Positions 47,225-55,794 are shown, counted from the stretch's first letter. The stretch: 64,000 nt of DNA from Idiomarina sp. (GCA_020831965.1 JAFIFP010000013.1:95431-159430); one strand, 5' to 3'. Translations and numbers: made by a program. The notes: a model not told the origin generated them from the sequence alone.

Positions 47225-47776
47225 TTAAAAACGGACTGATAGCGCAATCCCGCCGGTTAATACGTTCTCAACATTGCGGTTATCGATTTCGTAAGCACCC
47301 ACACTACGCGCGCTTAACCATAAATCGAGTGCGACTTTACGCCAGTTATAACCTACGCCGGATGTTAATTGAATGCCCGTTAAGCTGTCTTTGAGATGAA
47401 GCGTATCGTGCTCCCTTAGTTCATAGTAGGCGCCACCACCGAGATACCATTTGAAACCTTGTCGACTCAGGTTTTGACCGAAGATCAGACCTAAATCCGT
47501 ACCAATCACATTTATGTCATTTTGTTCTTTCAAGGAAAGAATGCTGAAGTTGCTACGCAAAGCCATTTCCACTGGGCCGACATCACCAAATACATAGGTG
47601 AGCATGAAGCCACCGCCCGAGAGTTCTTCGCGTGAACCCGCGCCATTGGCATTGATGTGGTGGGTGCTAATGCCAAGGTTGAGGTTACTTTGGGACTGGC
47701 CTTGAGCTTGTGCTTCGGCCGCCATGGGGGCGCAGCAGAGTCCAAGCGCAATGGTGGAAAGAAGAAGATATTTCAT
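47225..47776 (-). CDS. Outer-membrane beta-barrel protein
   Basis: Predicted outer-membrane protein of 183 residues. Signal peptide with cleavage near AEAQA (about residue 20), then alternating polar/hydrophobic strands (LNLGISTHHI, GGFMLTYVFG, WYLGGGAYYEL, TGIQLTSGVGYNW) and a terminal Phe (ALSVRF) recognised by the BAM complex. About eight strands fit an OmpA/OmpW-like small barrel. The role is unknown. It converges with the atp operon. Confidence 0.75.
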   Translation of the reverse strand: MKYLLLSTIALGLCCAPMAAEAQAQGQSQSNLNLGISTHHINANGAGSREELSGGGFMLTYVFGDVGPVEMALRSNFSILSLKEQNDINVIGTDLGLIFGQNLSRQGFKWYLGGGAYYELREHDTLHLKDSLTGIQLTSGVGYNWRKVALDLWLSARSVGAYEIDNRNVENVLTGGIALSVRF

Positions 47777-48004
47777 CTGAAATCCTAACTACATTTTGAA
47801 TTGACAGAACCAAGAGGCGCGCCTTCCTGTGGGCACCCCTTGCAACGAATCCTTGTTGTGCGTGCAAAGCAAACCTAATCTTACTATAAATTTATGACAA
47901 CGGGTGTGACGGATTGGGTTCCGTCGTTTCAGACAAGGGTAAAGACTGTTAAAATGCCTGTTATGTTGGAGTAATAGGCAATTTACTTAACGCAAGGATT
48001 GGTC
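47777..48004. promoter_or_regulatory. Divergent promoter region between the barrel gene and glmU
   Basis: 228 bases without a gene. Near its right end TTAAAAT (about 47948) is a possible -10 for glmU, and AAGGA lies 6 bases before the glmU ATG. No operator was recognised. Confidence 0.4.
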
Positions 48005-49378
48005 ATGCCCGCATCTGATTTAAATGTTGTCATACTCGCAGCCGGTAAAGGCACGCGAATGCGTTCTCAGCTTCCCAAAGTACTGCACCCTGTGGCACAG
48101 AAGCCAATGGTGGCTCATGTGATCGATACCGCAAAAGTGGTTGGGGCAACTACCTTGAATCTGGTGTTTGGTCATGGCGCTGCGCAGTTACAAATAGCGC
48201 TGTCCCACTATGATGTGAATTGGGTTGAGCAGGCTGAGCAGTTGGGTACCGGGCATGCGGTACAACAAGCCATTCCGCACATGGGTGACGAGGATACCGT
48301 CCTGATTTTGTATGGTGACGTGCCTCTTACGCGGGCGGAAACCTTATCGGCATTACTCGCTGCTAAGGGCGATCATCCCCTCGCCTTGCTGACCGTAAAT
48401 TTAACAGACCCTACTGGCTACGGCCGTATTTTGCGTGATGCGCAGAACCGAATTGTCGGTATTGTGGAGCATAAAGACGCGAGTGCTGAACAGCATGCGA
48501 TACGCGAAGTGAATACTGGCATTATGGCGGCCAATGGTAAGGACTTAAAGCGCTGGCTAGCCGCGCTTACCAACAACAACGTGCAAGGTGAATATTACCT
48601 GACCGACGTGGTTGCCATGGCCGCTCAGGAAGGTGCGACTATTGCGTCAGCACAGCCTGCGAGTGCAGCTGAAGTTGAGGGTGCGAATAATCGCGTGCAG
48701 TTGGCTACCTTGGAGCGCGCCTACCAAGCGCGGCAAGCGGAGCAGCTCATGTTAGCGGGCGCCACTTTGTTAGATCCGGCGCGAGTTGATGTGCGCGGTA
48801 CTGTCGAAATAGGCAACGATGTTGTGATCGACGTGAATGTTATTTTTGAAGGCCGCGTGGTGTTAGGTGAAGGCGCGGTTATTGAAGCCAACTGTATTCT
48901 CCGGGACTGTACTATTGGTGCGGGTGCTCGAGTGAAATCCCACTCAGTGGTGGAAGGCGCAATTTTAGCTGAAGGTGCGCAAGCCGGACCCTTTGCACGT
49001 TTACGCCCCGGCGCAGAATTGGCAAAAAATGCGGCTGTGGGCAACTTCGTGGAAATCAAGAAGTCCTACTTGGGCGAAGGTGCCAAAGCAGGACATCTGA
49101 CTTATTTAGGCGACACCACAGTGGGGGACGGCGCGAATATTGGTGCAGGCACTATTACCTGTAATTATGACGGCGTGAACAAGCATCAAACAGTGATTGG
49201 CGCGGGCGCCTTCATTGGCTCGAACAGTTCACTGGTGGCGCCTGTGACTATTGGCGATGGGGCGACCACAGGTGCAGGTTCGGTGATTACCGCCACCGTT
49301 GAAGATCACGCACTGGCTGTTGGGCGAGCGAAACAACGCAATATTCAAGGCTGGAAGCGGCCAGTTAAAAAAGGTTAA
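48005..49378 (+). CDS. glmU: Bifunctional GlcNAc-1-P uridyltransferase / GlcN-1-P acetyltransferase GlmU
   Basis: Makes UDP-GlcNAc for peptidoglycan and LPS (457 residues; E. coli 456). The N-terminal pyrophosphorylase has [19 protein letters not shown]. The C-terminal left-handed beta-helix is made of hexapeptide repeats ([19 protein letters not shown]) and contains the acetyltransferase His region NVNK-like CNYDGVNKH. The start is ATG 48005, with AAGGA 6 bases upstream. It is followed 14 bases later by glmS, the preceding enzyme of the pathway. Confidence 0.97.
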   Translation: MPASDLNVVILAAGKGTRMRSQLPKVLHPVAQKPMVAHVIDTAKVVGATTLNLVFGHGAAQLQIALSHYDVNWVEQAEQLGTGHAVQQAIPHMGDEDTVLILYGDVPLTRAETLSALLAAKGDHPLALLTVNLTDPTGYGRILRDAQNRIVGIVEHKDASAEQHAIREVNTGIMAANGKDLKRWLAALTNNNVQGEYYLTDVVAMAAQEGATIASAQPASAAEVEGANNRVQLATLERAYQARQAEQLMLAGATLLDPARVDVRGTVEIGNDVVIDVNVIFEGRVVLGEGAVIEANCILRDCTIGAGARVKSHSVVEGAILAEGAQAGPFARLRPGAELAKNAAVGNFVEIKKSYLGEGAKAGHLTYLGDTTVGDGANIGAGTITCNYDGVNKHQTVIGAGAFIGSNSSLVAPVTIGDGATTGAGSVITATVEDHALAVGRAKQRNIQGWKRPVKKG

Positions 49379-49392
49379 GGGAGTACGACAGT

Positions 49393-51222
49393 ATGTGTGG
49401 AATTGTGGGTGCAACAGCAGAACGCCGCGTCGCAGATATTTTGTTAGAGGGATTACGCCGCCTTGAGTACCGTGGCTATGACTCGGCGGGTATCGCGATA
49501 TTGAATGACCAAGGTCTGCACCAATTGCGTCGCGTCGGGAAGGTGAAAGCGCTCGACGACGCCCAAACCGAGTCACAACTTAACGGTTTTGCAGGTATTG
49601 CGCACACGCGCTGGGCAACCCATGGTGGCGTGACCGAAGCGAACGCACACCCGCATATTTCCTCGGACACCATTGCTGTAGTACACAACGGCATTATTGA
49701 GAATCACGATGCTCTGCGCAAAGAACTGCAGAGTTTAGGTTACGTATTCCGTTCAGAAACTGACACCGAAGTGATTTGTCACTTGGTGCATCACGAACTG
49801 AAAAGCGCTGGCACTTTATTAGATGCGGTAAAAACTGCGGTGAAAAAGCTAGAAGGTGCTTACGGTACAGTGATTATGGACCAGCGCGAACCGGGTCACT
49901 TAGTGGTGGCTCGCTCGGGAAGTCCTTTGGTAATTGGACTGGGAATTGGCGAGAACTTTGTGGCCTCTGATCAGTTGGCCCTTCTGCCAGTGACTCGCAA
50001 GTTTATCTATTTAGAAGAAGGCGATGTCGCGTCGGTTTCTCGCACCGCAGTCAGTATTTTTGATGCCAAGGGTGCGCCGGTAGAGCGTGAAACCATTACC
50101 TCGGATTTGCAGTACGACGCAGGTGGTAAAGGTGAATATCGTCACTTCATGCTGAAAGAAATTCATGAGCAACCAACCGCTGTCCGTAATACCTTGGAAG
50201 GCCGAGTGAACGGCGACCACATTGCCGTTGATACCTTCGGTGAAGATGCCGAGGCGATTTTCCAAGACATTCGTCATGTCCAAATTGTTGCCTGCGGTAC
50301 GAGTTATCATGCCGGTATGGTTGCGCGTTATTGGCTAGAAGAATATGCCGGTGTGTCTTGTAACGTAGAGATTGCTTCCGAATTCCGTTACCGCAAATCA
50401 CACGTCTTCCCAGGCAGCTTATTGGTGACCATCTCGCAGTCGGGCGAGACAGCCGACACCTTAGCGGCCTTGCGCTTGGCCAAAACCTTGGGCTATCGCT
50501 CTACCCTAACGGTGTGCAATGTCGCTAGCGCGTCCATGGTCAGAGAATCAGATTTATCTTTTCTTACCAAAGCAGGCGCCGAAATTGGTGTTGCTTCGAC
50601 TAAGGCGTTTACCACCCAGTTGGCTGGCTTGCTCATGCTAGTCGCCGCATTGGGCCGTGCCAATGGCGTCGATGCAGCCATTGAACAGCGGATTGCTCGC
50701 GCACTGGCGGCGCTACCCAACAAGCTTGAAGAAACGCTGGATATCACGAAAGAAATTGAAGCCTTAGCGGAAGAGTTCGCCGATAAAGAACATAGCTTGT
50801 TCTTAGGGCGCGGTAACCAATACCCAATCGCCATGGAAGGAGCGCTGAAGCTCAAAGAAATCAGCTATATTCATGCAGAAGCTTATGCCGCCGGTGAACT
50901 CAAGCATGGGCCACTGGCACTGATCGACGCAGAAATGCCAGTGATTGTGGTGGCTCCGAATAACGAACTGCTTGAGAAGCTGAAATCGAACGTGGAAGAA
51001 GTTCGCGCCCGTGGCGGCATTATGTTTGTGTTCGCCGATCGCGATGCGCACTTTGCAAGCGACGACACCATGCGCGTCATTAACATCGCCCATGTGGACG
51101 AGCTTATCGCCCCGATTATCTACACCCTCCCCCTACAGCTATTGAGTTACTATGTCGCCATTATAAAAGGCACCGACGTAGACCAACCCCGCAATTTAGC
51201 CAAGAGCGTTACGGTTGAGTAG
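49393..51222 (+). CDS. glmS: Glutamine-fructose-6-phosphate aminotransferase (isomerising) GlmS
   Basis: First step of amino-sugar synthesis (609 residues). The catalytic Cys follows Met1 (MCGIVGA). The glutaminase domain spans 1-240 and is followed by two SIS domains ([22 protein letters not shown]). The C-terminus [15 protein letters not shown] is the part of glmS whose DNA is read by Tn7 TnsD. It is the last gene of the core block; an accessory region begins behind its terminator. Confidence 0.98.
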   Translation: MCGIVGATAERRVADILLEGLRRLEYRGYDSAGIAILNDQGLHQLRRVGKVKALDDAQTESQLNGFAGIAHTRWATHGGVTEANAHPHISSDTIAVVHNGIIENHDALRKELQSLGYVFRSETDTEVICHLVHHELKSAGTLLDAVKTAVKKLEGAYGTVIMDQREPGHLVVARSGSPLVIGLGIGENFVASDQLALLPVTRKFIYLEEGDVASVSRTAVSIFDAKGAPVERETITSDLQYDAGGKGEYRHFMLKEIHEQPTAVRNTLEGRVNGDHIAVDTFGEDAEAIFQDIRHVQIVACGTSYHAGMVARYWLEEYAGVSCNVEIASEFRYRKSHVFPGSLLVTISQSGETADTLAALRLAKTLGYRSTLTVCNVASASMVRESDLSFLTKAGAEIGVASTKAFTTQLAGLLMLVAALGRANGVDAAIEQRIARALAALPNKLEETLDITKEIEALAEEFADKEHSLFLGRGNQYPIAMEGALKLKEISYIHAEAYAAGELKHGPLALIDAEMPVIVVAPNNELLEKLKSNVEEVRARGGIMFVFADRDAHFASDDTMRVINIAHVDELIAPIIYTLPLQLLSYYVAIIKGTDVDQPRNLAKSVTVE

Positions 51223-51246
51223 GTAGGTAAGGAAATGCCTTCAAAC

Positions 51247-51281
51247 ATCCTCAGCGCGAACATCTCGCCTGGGGATTTTTT
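51247..51281 (+). terminator. Rho-independent terminator of glmUS
   Basis: ATCCTCAG and CTGGGGAT form an 8-bp stem (one G-T pair) with a 14-base loop, followed by TTTTTTGT, 24 bases after the glmS stop. Confidence 0.75.
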
Positions 51282-51415
51282 GTGGGTGTTAGGTTCGTTT
51301 ATACGAGCATAGTTTTCAATTGCCGCTGGCGAATTTATTGGGCAGTATGAGGAATACTCGAATTAACGCGCATGCTCGTTTATCTGAGATACACGGCGCG
51401 CCTCATATTAAAATG

Positions 51416-51877
51416 TTATGAACCTCGAAAGGAGTTGCAGTGAAACGTGATATGGAGCTCGTAAGACGGATTCTGTTTCAGCTTGAGGAAAGACTCGAGT
51501 TTGATGAGCCTTATGTTCCGAAAGTTGACGGATACTCAGAGAATGAAATTTTTTATCATGTGAAGCTCATGAGCGAGGCGGGGTTAATTGAGGCGAAAAA
51601 CTGGTCTGATGATGATGGACCATGTTGGCTAGCAACATCTATGACTGCTGCAGGCCATGACTTTCTTGATGCTGCTCGCAGCGATAGGCTCTGGGCGAAG
51701 GCCAAGAGCATAGTTACTGGGTCGGGTGGGGCTTTAACTCTCGAAGCCCTAAAAATTGGCCTATCCATGGCAGTTAAAAATGCGATTATGGGTAGTGGTT
51801 CATAACCAGGCCAAGCACAGCGACAGCTTTTTCGTTGCGGCTTCGCCTTCACTAAAAAGCTGCGCGTGTTGGCGGCG
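51416..51877 (+). mobile_element. Solitary integron-type gene cassette
   Basis: Left end G^TTATGAACC (G at 51415) and right end GGCG^TTGCATG enclose one gene and one attC. The R'' box at the attC left side, GGTTCATAAC (51797-51806), is the exact 10-base complement of the cassette's own first bases GTTATGAACC (51415-51424), as expected if the circular cassette carried a perfectly paired R box. No integrase, attI or second cassette was found here, so it looks like an insertion at a secondary G^TT site. Confidence 0.75.
51440..51805 (+). CDS. DUF2513-type protein encoded in the cassette
   Basis: 121-residue protein that begins KRDMELVRRILFQLEE and has YHVKLMSEAGLIEAK, a winged-helix-like pattern seen in DUF2513 proteins of phages and mobile elements. 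Its biochemical role is unknown; DNA binding is an inference from the fold. The GTG start has AAAGGAG 8 bases upstream. The stop codon TAA falls inside the R'' box of attC, the compact arrangement usual in integron cassettes. The C-terminal 25 residues are Gly/Ala/Met-rich. Confidence 0.8.
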   Translation: MKRDMELVRRILFQLEERLEFDEPYVPKVDGYSENEIFYHVKLMSEAGLIEAKNWSDDDGPCWLATSMTAAGHDFLDAARSDRLWAKAKSIVTGSGGALTLEALKIGLSMAVKNAIMGSGS

Positions 51878-51884
51878 TTGCATG
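51797..51884 (+). repeat. attC recombination site (VCR-like)
   Basis: In the left arm, TAAC is followed by a 3-base spacer CAG and then GCCAA-g-CAC-a-GCG-a-CAGCTTTTT. The right arm is AAAAAGCTG-CGC-GTG-TTGGC, spacer GGC, then GTTGCAT. All lettered blocks pair exactly, leaving three extrahelical bases (g, a, a) in the left arm at 3-base intervals, the layout of Vibrio repeat attC sites. The terminal loop is about 20 bases. R' is GTTGCAT, one base off GTTRRRY. Confidence 0.78.
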
Positions 51885-51902
51885 CACTACAAGTAGGAAG
51901 TT

Positions 51903-52358
51903 ATGAAAAAATTTTTGAAGTATTTAGGATTCGGCATATTAAGCGTTGTTGCTTTCTTCATTGGCATAGCAGTCATTGCGTCGATCGGTAGTGTCGATAA
52001 TGAAGAGACGTTCCCGCCATATATAGCTGAGTCAGTTCCGAAGCTTGCAACATGGGACATCGAGCAATATAAGTTATTAATGTCTAAACAGGGTATGGAG
52101 TCCGTAACTCCAGAGCAATGGCAACTCTATCTGGATATGTTTAGAAAATTGGGTCAGCTTCAGTCCGTAGGTAAACCGGAGCTTCAGAACTGGAGGACTA
52201 CTTTGACTTTAGGTTCTGGAAATACTAGTTATGCAGTCTATTTAGTTCCTCTTACCTTTGACACAGGAGAAGCACATGTTCAGTTAGGCTTGCAGCACAA
52301 GGATGGAAAAGTGGAAATAAACAGTGTTCGGTTTTTGTCTGATGTGCTGCTTAAGTAA
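51903..52358 (+). CDS. Hypothetical membrane-anchored protein
   Basis: 151 residues: Lys-rich start, one membrane helix or uncleaved signal anchor (about 8-29), then a soluble domain of about 115 residues with no family recognised (WDIEQYKLLMSKQG, EQWQLYLDMFRKLG, LGSGNTSYAVYLVPLTF). It lies 25 bases after the attC right end. No second attC follows it, so it is not demonstrably a cassette. AGGAAG precedes the ATG. Confidence 0.65.
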   Translation: MKKFLKYLGFGILSVVAFFIGIAVIASIGSVDNEETFPPYIAESVPKLATWDIEQYKLLMSKQGMESVTPEQWQLYLDMFRKLGQLQSVGKPELQNWRTTLTLGSGNTSYAVYLVPLTFDTGEAHVQLGLQHKDGKVEINSVRFLSDVLLK

Positions 52359-52405
52359 GGCGTGTAATTCAGGATTTGTAAGCACTGGGAGTAACATTGG
52401 AATTT

Positions 52406-52538
52406 GGAAGTATGTTTCAATAAAATCTGAAATCGACTCTGAAGTAGCCTGGACTGGCCCGCCCTTCAAGAACTGGATGCTCTAGCTGAGTGCATTGCTT
52501 TGGACAATTCTGCTGCCTCGACGATTCAACATACTTCC
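52406..52538. repeat. Widely spaced inverted repeat
   Basis: GGAAGTATGTT (52406-52416) and AACATACTTCC (52528-52538) are perfect 11-bp inverted repeats enclosing 111 bases with no gene. It lies in the 201-base gap after the hypothetical gene at 51903. It could be the ends of a tiny non-autonomous element or a large transcript stem. Confidence 0.5.
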
Positions 52539-52559
52539 TAGAGAGCCAACGGAGGCACA

Positions 52560-52763
52560 TTGATTTCCGAACCATTAAATAGCGTCATTATTATTGTTAT
52601 TTGCTTGATTGGCGTGTTGCACGTCAATGGGTTGATAAGCCCAACCAAAAATTCACCACTCTTAACTCGGCTTCGAGAAGGAAACCCAAATATTATCAAA
52701 GGGATTTCGGTCTTGTTTGTGGCGACCGCTTTAATAAAGCTTGTTGTGTTACTCATTAGCTAA
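52560..52763 (+). CDS. Small two-helix membrane protein
   Basis: 67 residues with two predicted membrane helices (about 8-24 and 46-65) joined by a polar loop (SPTKNSPLLTRLREGNPN). The TTG start at 52560 is supported by GGAGG 5 bases upstream. No family recognised; size and position suggest an accessory gene. Confidence 0.55.
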   Translation: MISEPLNSVIIIVICLIGVLHVNGLISPTKNSPLLTRLREGNPNIIKGISVLFVATALIKLVVLLIS

Positions 52764-52788
52764 GTTTAGTGTTGAGTTACCTGAGTCG

Positions 52789-52863
52789 ACATACAAGGAG
52801 GCAGTGGCTCCGCCATGCCTCTCACGTTCAAAAGTTCGCGCGCATGCGCGAGGCGTTGTATGT
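52789..52863. repeat. Compound palindrome upstream of a small gene
   Basis: Outer arms ACATACAA (52789) and TTGTATGT (52856) enclose a hairpin GAGGCA/TGCCTC with inner TGGC/GCCA (52798-52821) and a perfect 12-bp palindrome CGCGCATGCGCG (52839-52850). It ends 32 bases before the next gene. It may be a REP-like or recombination element; it does not fold as a proper attC. Confidence 0.5.
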
Positions 52864-52895
52864 TGGTAATTGCAGCAATCAAAAAGGTCCGAACG

Positions 52896-53177
52896 ATGAA
52901 CGTGGATAAAGCGAAGAAACGCATATTGAAACGAGTACAACGGGGTTTCAAAGGGTATCCGCAAGTGTCATTAGAGTACTTCGGTAAGACGACGGATTTA
53001 GCGACCGAGGTCGTCATCACCTTTTTACCTGAAGAAAATGCTGAGCCACAAATACAACGATTCACGAGTGATAACGACGTTCGAGAAGACGAAGCGATTC
53101 AGTCGGTGTTGTTAAAAATTATTGAGCGAGTCGACGCGAATACGGTTGTGGAAAGTAGAGAAATATCCGCTCTTTAG
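52896..53177 (+). CDS. Conserved hypothetical small protein
   Basis: 93 residues, mixed charge, no membrane segment or signal peptide. It begins MNVDKAKKRILKRVQRG and has GYPQVSLEYFG, EVVITFLPEENAEPQ and DNDVREDEAIQSVLLKI. I recall proteins of this kind in many Proteobacteria and some integron cassettes, but know no function. The start at 52896 has AAGG 8 bases upstream; an earlier in-frame ATG at 52815 lies inside the compound palindrome and is less likely. Confidence 0.68.
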   Translation: MNVDKAKKRILKRVQRGFKGYPQVSLEYFGKTTDLATEVVITFLPEENAEPQIQRFTSDNDVREDEAIQSVLLKIIERVDANTVVESREISAL

Positions 53178-53224
53178 TCGCTCTTTGCAGTGCATGTTCA
53201 AATCGCTTAACTCCAGGAGGAAAA

Positions 53225-53491
53225 ATGGACATTGAGAATAGAATAAAGGAAATTGACAAGCGTCTACGGGCCTTGTTTATAGCGGATATGCCCGGACTCA
53301 TCCTGGTTGGTATCTGGCTATATGTAAAATTTGGATCTCGCGGGGACTCCTTCCTTCCGTTCCATGCCAATGAGCTTTTTCTGAGTGTCATGCTAGGGAC
53401 CGGGTTACTAATAATGGGCTGGTGCGGGTTTGAAACCATGAAATTAAACCGTGAGAAGGAGCGTCTCACGCGCAAGTCAGCGCCGGAGTGA
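53225..53491 (+). CDS. Small membrane protein of unknown function
   Basis: 88 residues: an amphipathic charged N-terminus (DIENRIKEIDKRLRAL), two hydrophobic helices (about 17-35 and 50-70) and a charged end (KLNREKERLTRKS). AGGAGGA precedes the ATG. No family recognised. It is co-directional with its neighbours, 47 bases after the previous gene and 26 before the next. Confidence 0.62.
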   Translation: MDIENRIKEIDKRLRALFIADMPGLILVGIWLYVKFGSRGDSFLPFHANELFLSVMLGTGLLIMGWCGFETMKLNREKERLTRKSAPE

Positions 53492-53517
53492 ATCGCTCGC
53501 TTTACTAAGGAAGTATC

Positions 53518-53922
53518 ATGTTCTTCACGCTCTTATTGATCACGTTTGTACTGTCGGTCGCGGTGTCACTCGGCGTTGTTACCCTGTTTAAGAAGCCACT
53601 CTACGAAATTTTTAGCCGAATTATTCAGGATCCGATAAGCGGAACTTGGGTGCGTTACATTACTTTTGCGACTTATGTGGTCGGCATTTCGGGAGGGGTC
53701 CGCATTCACGCGCTAGAAAGGTATGTGACGGCGTACCATAACCTAGATATTCTCGAATTAACGAATGAGCGTTGGACGATAGAAATATATCGGACCATCA
53801 TTGAAACATTGCAGTCAATCGCATGGATGTATCTTGTCGTCTTTGTATTTGCGTTGATTGCGTACGTCATTGTGCGCGGTTTTGAGCTGAAGCATGCCAA
53901 CAAACCAAGCAAGTCAGACTGA
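53518..53922 (+). CDS. Conserved membrane protein of unknown function
   Basis: 134 residues with three predicted helices (1-22, 42-60, 98-121). The stretch WVRYITFATYVVGISGGVR and the segment TIEIYRTIIETLQSIAWM look conserved in a family of small gammaproteobacterial membrane proteins without known role. It starts behind AAGGAAG and may be co-transcribed with the gene at 53225. Confidence 0.65.
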   Translation: MFFTLLLITFVLSVAVSLGVVTLFKKPLYEIFSRIIQDPISGTWVRYITFATYVVGISGGVRIHALERYVTAYHNLDILELTNERWTIEIYRTIIETLQSIAWMYLVVFVFALIAYVIVRGFELKHANKPSKSD

Positions 53923-54046
53923 GACATGTGAGATAACAGGAAGCCAATAAAGACAATCTCTGTTTGGTTACAGGGGGTTGGCTTTGATTCGTTGCGGAAG
54001 TGCTTCATGCAAGGTTCAGGTTAATCAAAGTCTTCTAGGAAGTGCC

Positions 54047-55234
54047 ATGGGAACACGCGAGAAAGCAGATAAAGTAGCGGAAATAGAGAAAGGTCGAGAG
54101 CATGCATTTCTAAATGAAGCTAAAGAAGAAGGCTTCAAGCAATTTGTCCGAACAATTTCGAAAACAATGTATGCGCTGCCGCTTGCGTGGGCGTTAGTCG
54201 TAGCGCTGAACTACAACAAAGTGCCGACAATTAACTTGGTTACTTGGGTGGCCGCATTTTTTGTGGTTTGGGTGGTAAGTTTAGTTGCGCTCAGAAACTA
54301 CCGAGAGCACCCGAGTCTCGCCAAGCATCTTATTCCTCTGTACATCATCGTAGCTGCCGAAGGCGTGCTTTTGGGCGCGATGTTTTATGCCTTGATGGGG
54401 CATCATATTGACGTAGACACCTGGGTGGCGGTCGTTCTACTGGGCATTGTGTCGGTTGTGCTGCCCACTTACATTACGTTCCCGCGAGCCTTTCATGTAT
54501 TGCTACTCAGTGTGTGGGTGTCCGCTGCGGTCTCGATGCTGTTGATAGCGCACCGGTATGACATGGCGTTAAAGGCCAGCTTAACGCTGTTGGTCTACTT
54601 TTTAGCGTTGGTTTACATCATACGGCCTATCTCCGGTCGGGTTCTTGAGGGAATTCGTCTGCATTTGGTGAATAAGAACCTCACAGAGCGGCTCAGAGAA
54701 AGCTTGGCTGTTGTGTCGCACCAAGCTGCTACCGATGCGCTGACCGGCCAGTTGAATCGCCATGCCTTAAATAAGGCGTTAAATGATCTCATTGTTAAGG
54801 GAGAGCGGCGCAACGCAGTGTTCTCACTGTTAATGTTGGATATCGACTTCTTTAAATCAATTAATGACACGTATGGCCATGATGTAGGTGACCGCGCGAT
54901 TCAACATGCGGGACAGGTCATTGCTGAGCAGTTACGCGATGATGATCTCTGTGCGCGCTTCGGCGGTGAGGAATTTGTGGTTTTACTTCCCGCACTCGAC
55001 GAAGAAAAGGCAGTGCAAGTGGCAGAGCGTATTCGCCTTGCCCTAGAGGCATCGCCCTTAGAAAACCCGCATCACACCATGACTCTTTCCATTGGCGTTG
55101 CCACTTATAAATCTGGCGTAACGGCTGAATCACTTTTGAAAGCAGCCGATGACGGCGTTTATGCTGCCAAGCATCAAGGGCGAAATCAGGTCTGTGTTGC
55201 GCTGGGTGATCATCACAACGTTAAAGCGTTATAG
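54047..55234 (+). CDS. Membrane-bound diguanylate cyclase (GGDEF)
   Basis: Synthesises c-di-GMP from two GTP. It is 395 residues from the chosen start: a cytoplasmic N-terminus of about 30, six predicted membrane helices to about residue 200, a short helical linker, then a full GGDEF domain (DALTGQLNRHALNKAL, LDIDFFKSINDTYGH). The active loop is GGEEF. The inhibitory site RDDD is five residues before it, so product inhibition is expected. The start at 54047 has AGGA 7 bases upstream; the frame is open to 53978. The membrane part is not a MASE domain I can name. Confidence 0.86.
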   Translation: MGTREKADKVAEIEKGREHAFLNEAKEEGFKQFVRTISKTMYALPLAWALVVALNYNKVPTINLVTWVAAFFVVWVVSLVALRNYREHPSLAKHLIPLYIIVAAEGVLLGAMFYALMGHHIDVDTWVAVVLLGIVSVVLPTYITFPRAFHVLLLSVWVSAAVSMLLIAHRYDMALKASLTLLVYFLALVYIIRPISGRVLEGIRLHLVNKNLTERLRESLAVVSHQAATDALTGQLNRHALNKALNDLIVKGERRNAVFSLLMLDIDFFKSINDTYGHDVGDRAIQHAGQVIAEQLRDDDLCARFGGEEFVVLLPALDEEKAVQVAERIRLALEASPLENPHHTMTLSIGVATYKSGVTAESLLKAADDGVYAAKHQGRNQVCVALGDHHNVKAL

Positions 55235-55243
55235 TGCTATAAT
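55229..55243 (+). promoter_or_regulatory. Promoter/operator of the toxin-antitoxin pair
   Basis: TTATAG and CTATAA flank two bases (55229-55242), a palindrome that overlaps TATAAT (55238-55243) and the last codons of the diguanylate cyclase gene. A palindrome over the -10 is the usual autorepression site of RHH antitoxins. Confidence 0.6.
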
Positions 55244-55272
55244 GTGCTCTATGTTAAGAGAGGAGCCGTCAC

Positions 55273-55506
55273 ATGGCATCATTATCGAAACGCTCAACAA
55301 TTTACTTTGAGCCCTCAATTCATCAGGCGTTGAAGCTCCGAGCTGCTTCAACAGACAGTTCGGTATCTGAGATTGTTGACGAAGCAGTTCGCTTGTTAAT
55401 TTCGGACGATCAACAGGATCTGGCGGCAATTGCAGAGCGAGTTGAAGAACCTGAAATAAGCTATGAAGCTTTGCTCAACGACCTGAAAGCCCATGGCAAG
55501 ATATGA
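55273..55506 (+). CDS. RHH (CopG/RelB-like) antitoxin
   Basis: 77 residues. The N-terminal ribbon-helix-helix (KRSTIYFEPSIHQALKLRAAS, SVSEIVDEAVRLLI) would bind the operator as a dimer; the acidic C-terminal half (DDQQDLAAIAERVEEPEISYE) would wrap the toxin. A strong ribosome site (AGAGGAG) precedes the ATG. It overlaps the toxin gene by 14 bases, the usual antitoxin-first order. Confidence 0.88.
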   Translation: MASLSKRSTIYFEPSIHQALKLRAASTDSSVSEIVDEAVRLLISDDQQDLAAIAERVEEPEISYEALLNDLKAHGKI

Positions 55507-55756
55507 AATTGTTTTCAAGGCGTCGGTCGCCAAGGACTTTCGAGGCATTCCCCAAAGCGACGTAAAGACGATCATGTTGAGAATAGATGGTCTTGCGGTA
55601 AACCCCAGAGGAGAAGGTTGTATTAAGCTCTCTGCAGACGAAAAGTACCGTGTGCGCCAGGGGGCGTATCGTATTGTTTATGAAATACGAGACACCCAAC
55701 TTGTTGTGAGTGTGATTAAAATTGCACATCGCTCCAGCGTTTATAAAAATAAATAA
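55493..55756 (+). CDS. RelE/ParE-family toxin
   Basis: 87 residues, basic, with the family pattern YEIVFKASVAKDFRGIP, NPRGEGCIKL, YRVRQGAYRIVYEI and VIKIAHRSSVY. The Arg in YRVRQG, the Arg in GAYRIVYE and the terminal HRSSVYK fit RelE-type mRNA interferases more than ParE gyrase poisons, but the target cannot be settled from sequence. The last codons lie in an AAAT tandem repeat. Confidence 0.87.
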   Translation: MARYEIVFKASVAKDFRGIPQSDVKTIMLRIDGLAVNPRGEGCIKLSADEKYRVRQGAYRIVYEIRDTQLVVSVIKIAHRSSVYKNK

Positions 55757-55770
55757 ATAAATAAATAAAT
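55747..55770 (+). repeat. Tetranucleotide tandem repeat (AAAT)x6
   Basis: Six perfect AAAT units span the final codons and stop of the toxin gene and run into the gap before the HD gene. Changes of unit number would shift the toxin C-terminus. Confidence 0.9.
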
Positions 55771-55794
55771 GAATAAAGAAAGAAGGCTTCCTCC

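Noticed and set aside
51275-51300. Tn7-like end TGTGGGTGTT after glmS
   Set aside because: It overlaps the T-run side of the glmS terminator, lies about 60 bases from the stop codon rather than about 25, and no TnsB-type repeats or tns genes follow.
52789-52863. Compound palindrome as an attC site
   Set aside because: The L-box positions are direct (GAGGC both sides), not inverted, so the arms cannot pair as an attC; kept only as a structured repeat.
53930-53998. Second possible attC: AAC, AGCCAA...TTGGCT, GTTGC
   Set aside because: Only a 7-bp inner stem pairs, the two spacers differ in length (3 and 6 bases) and no extrahelical-base pattern is seen.
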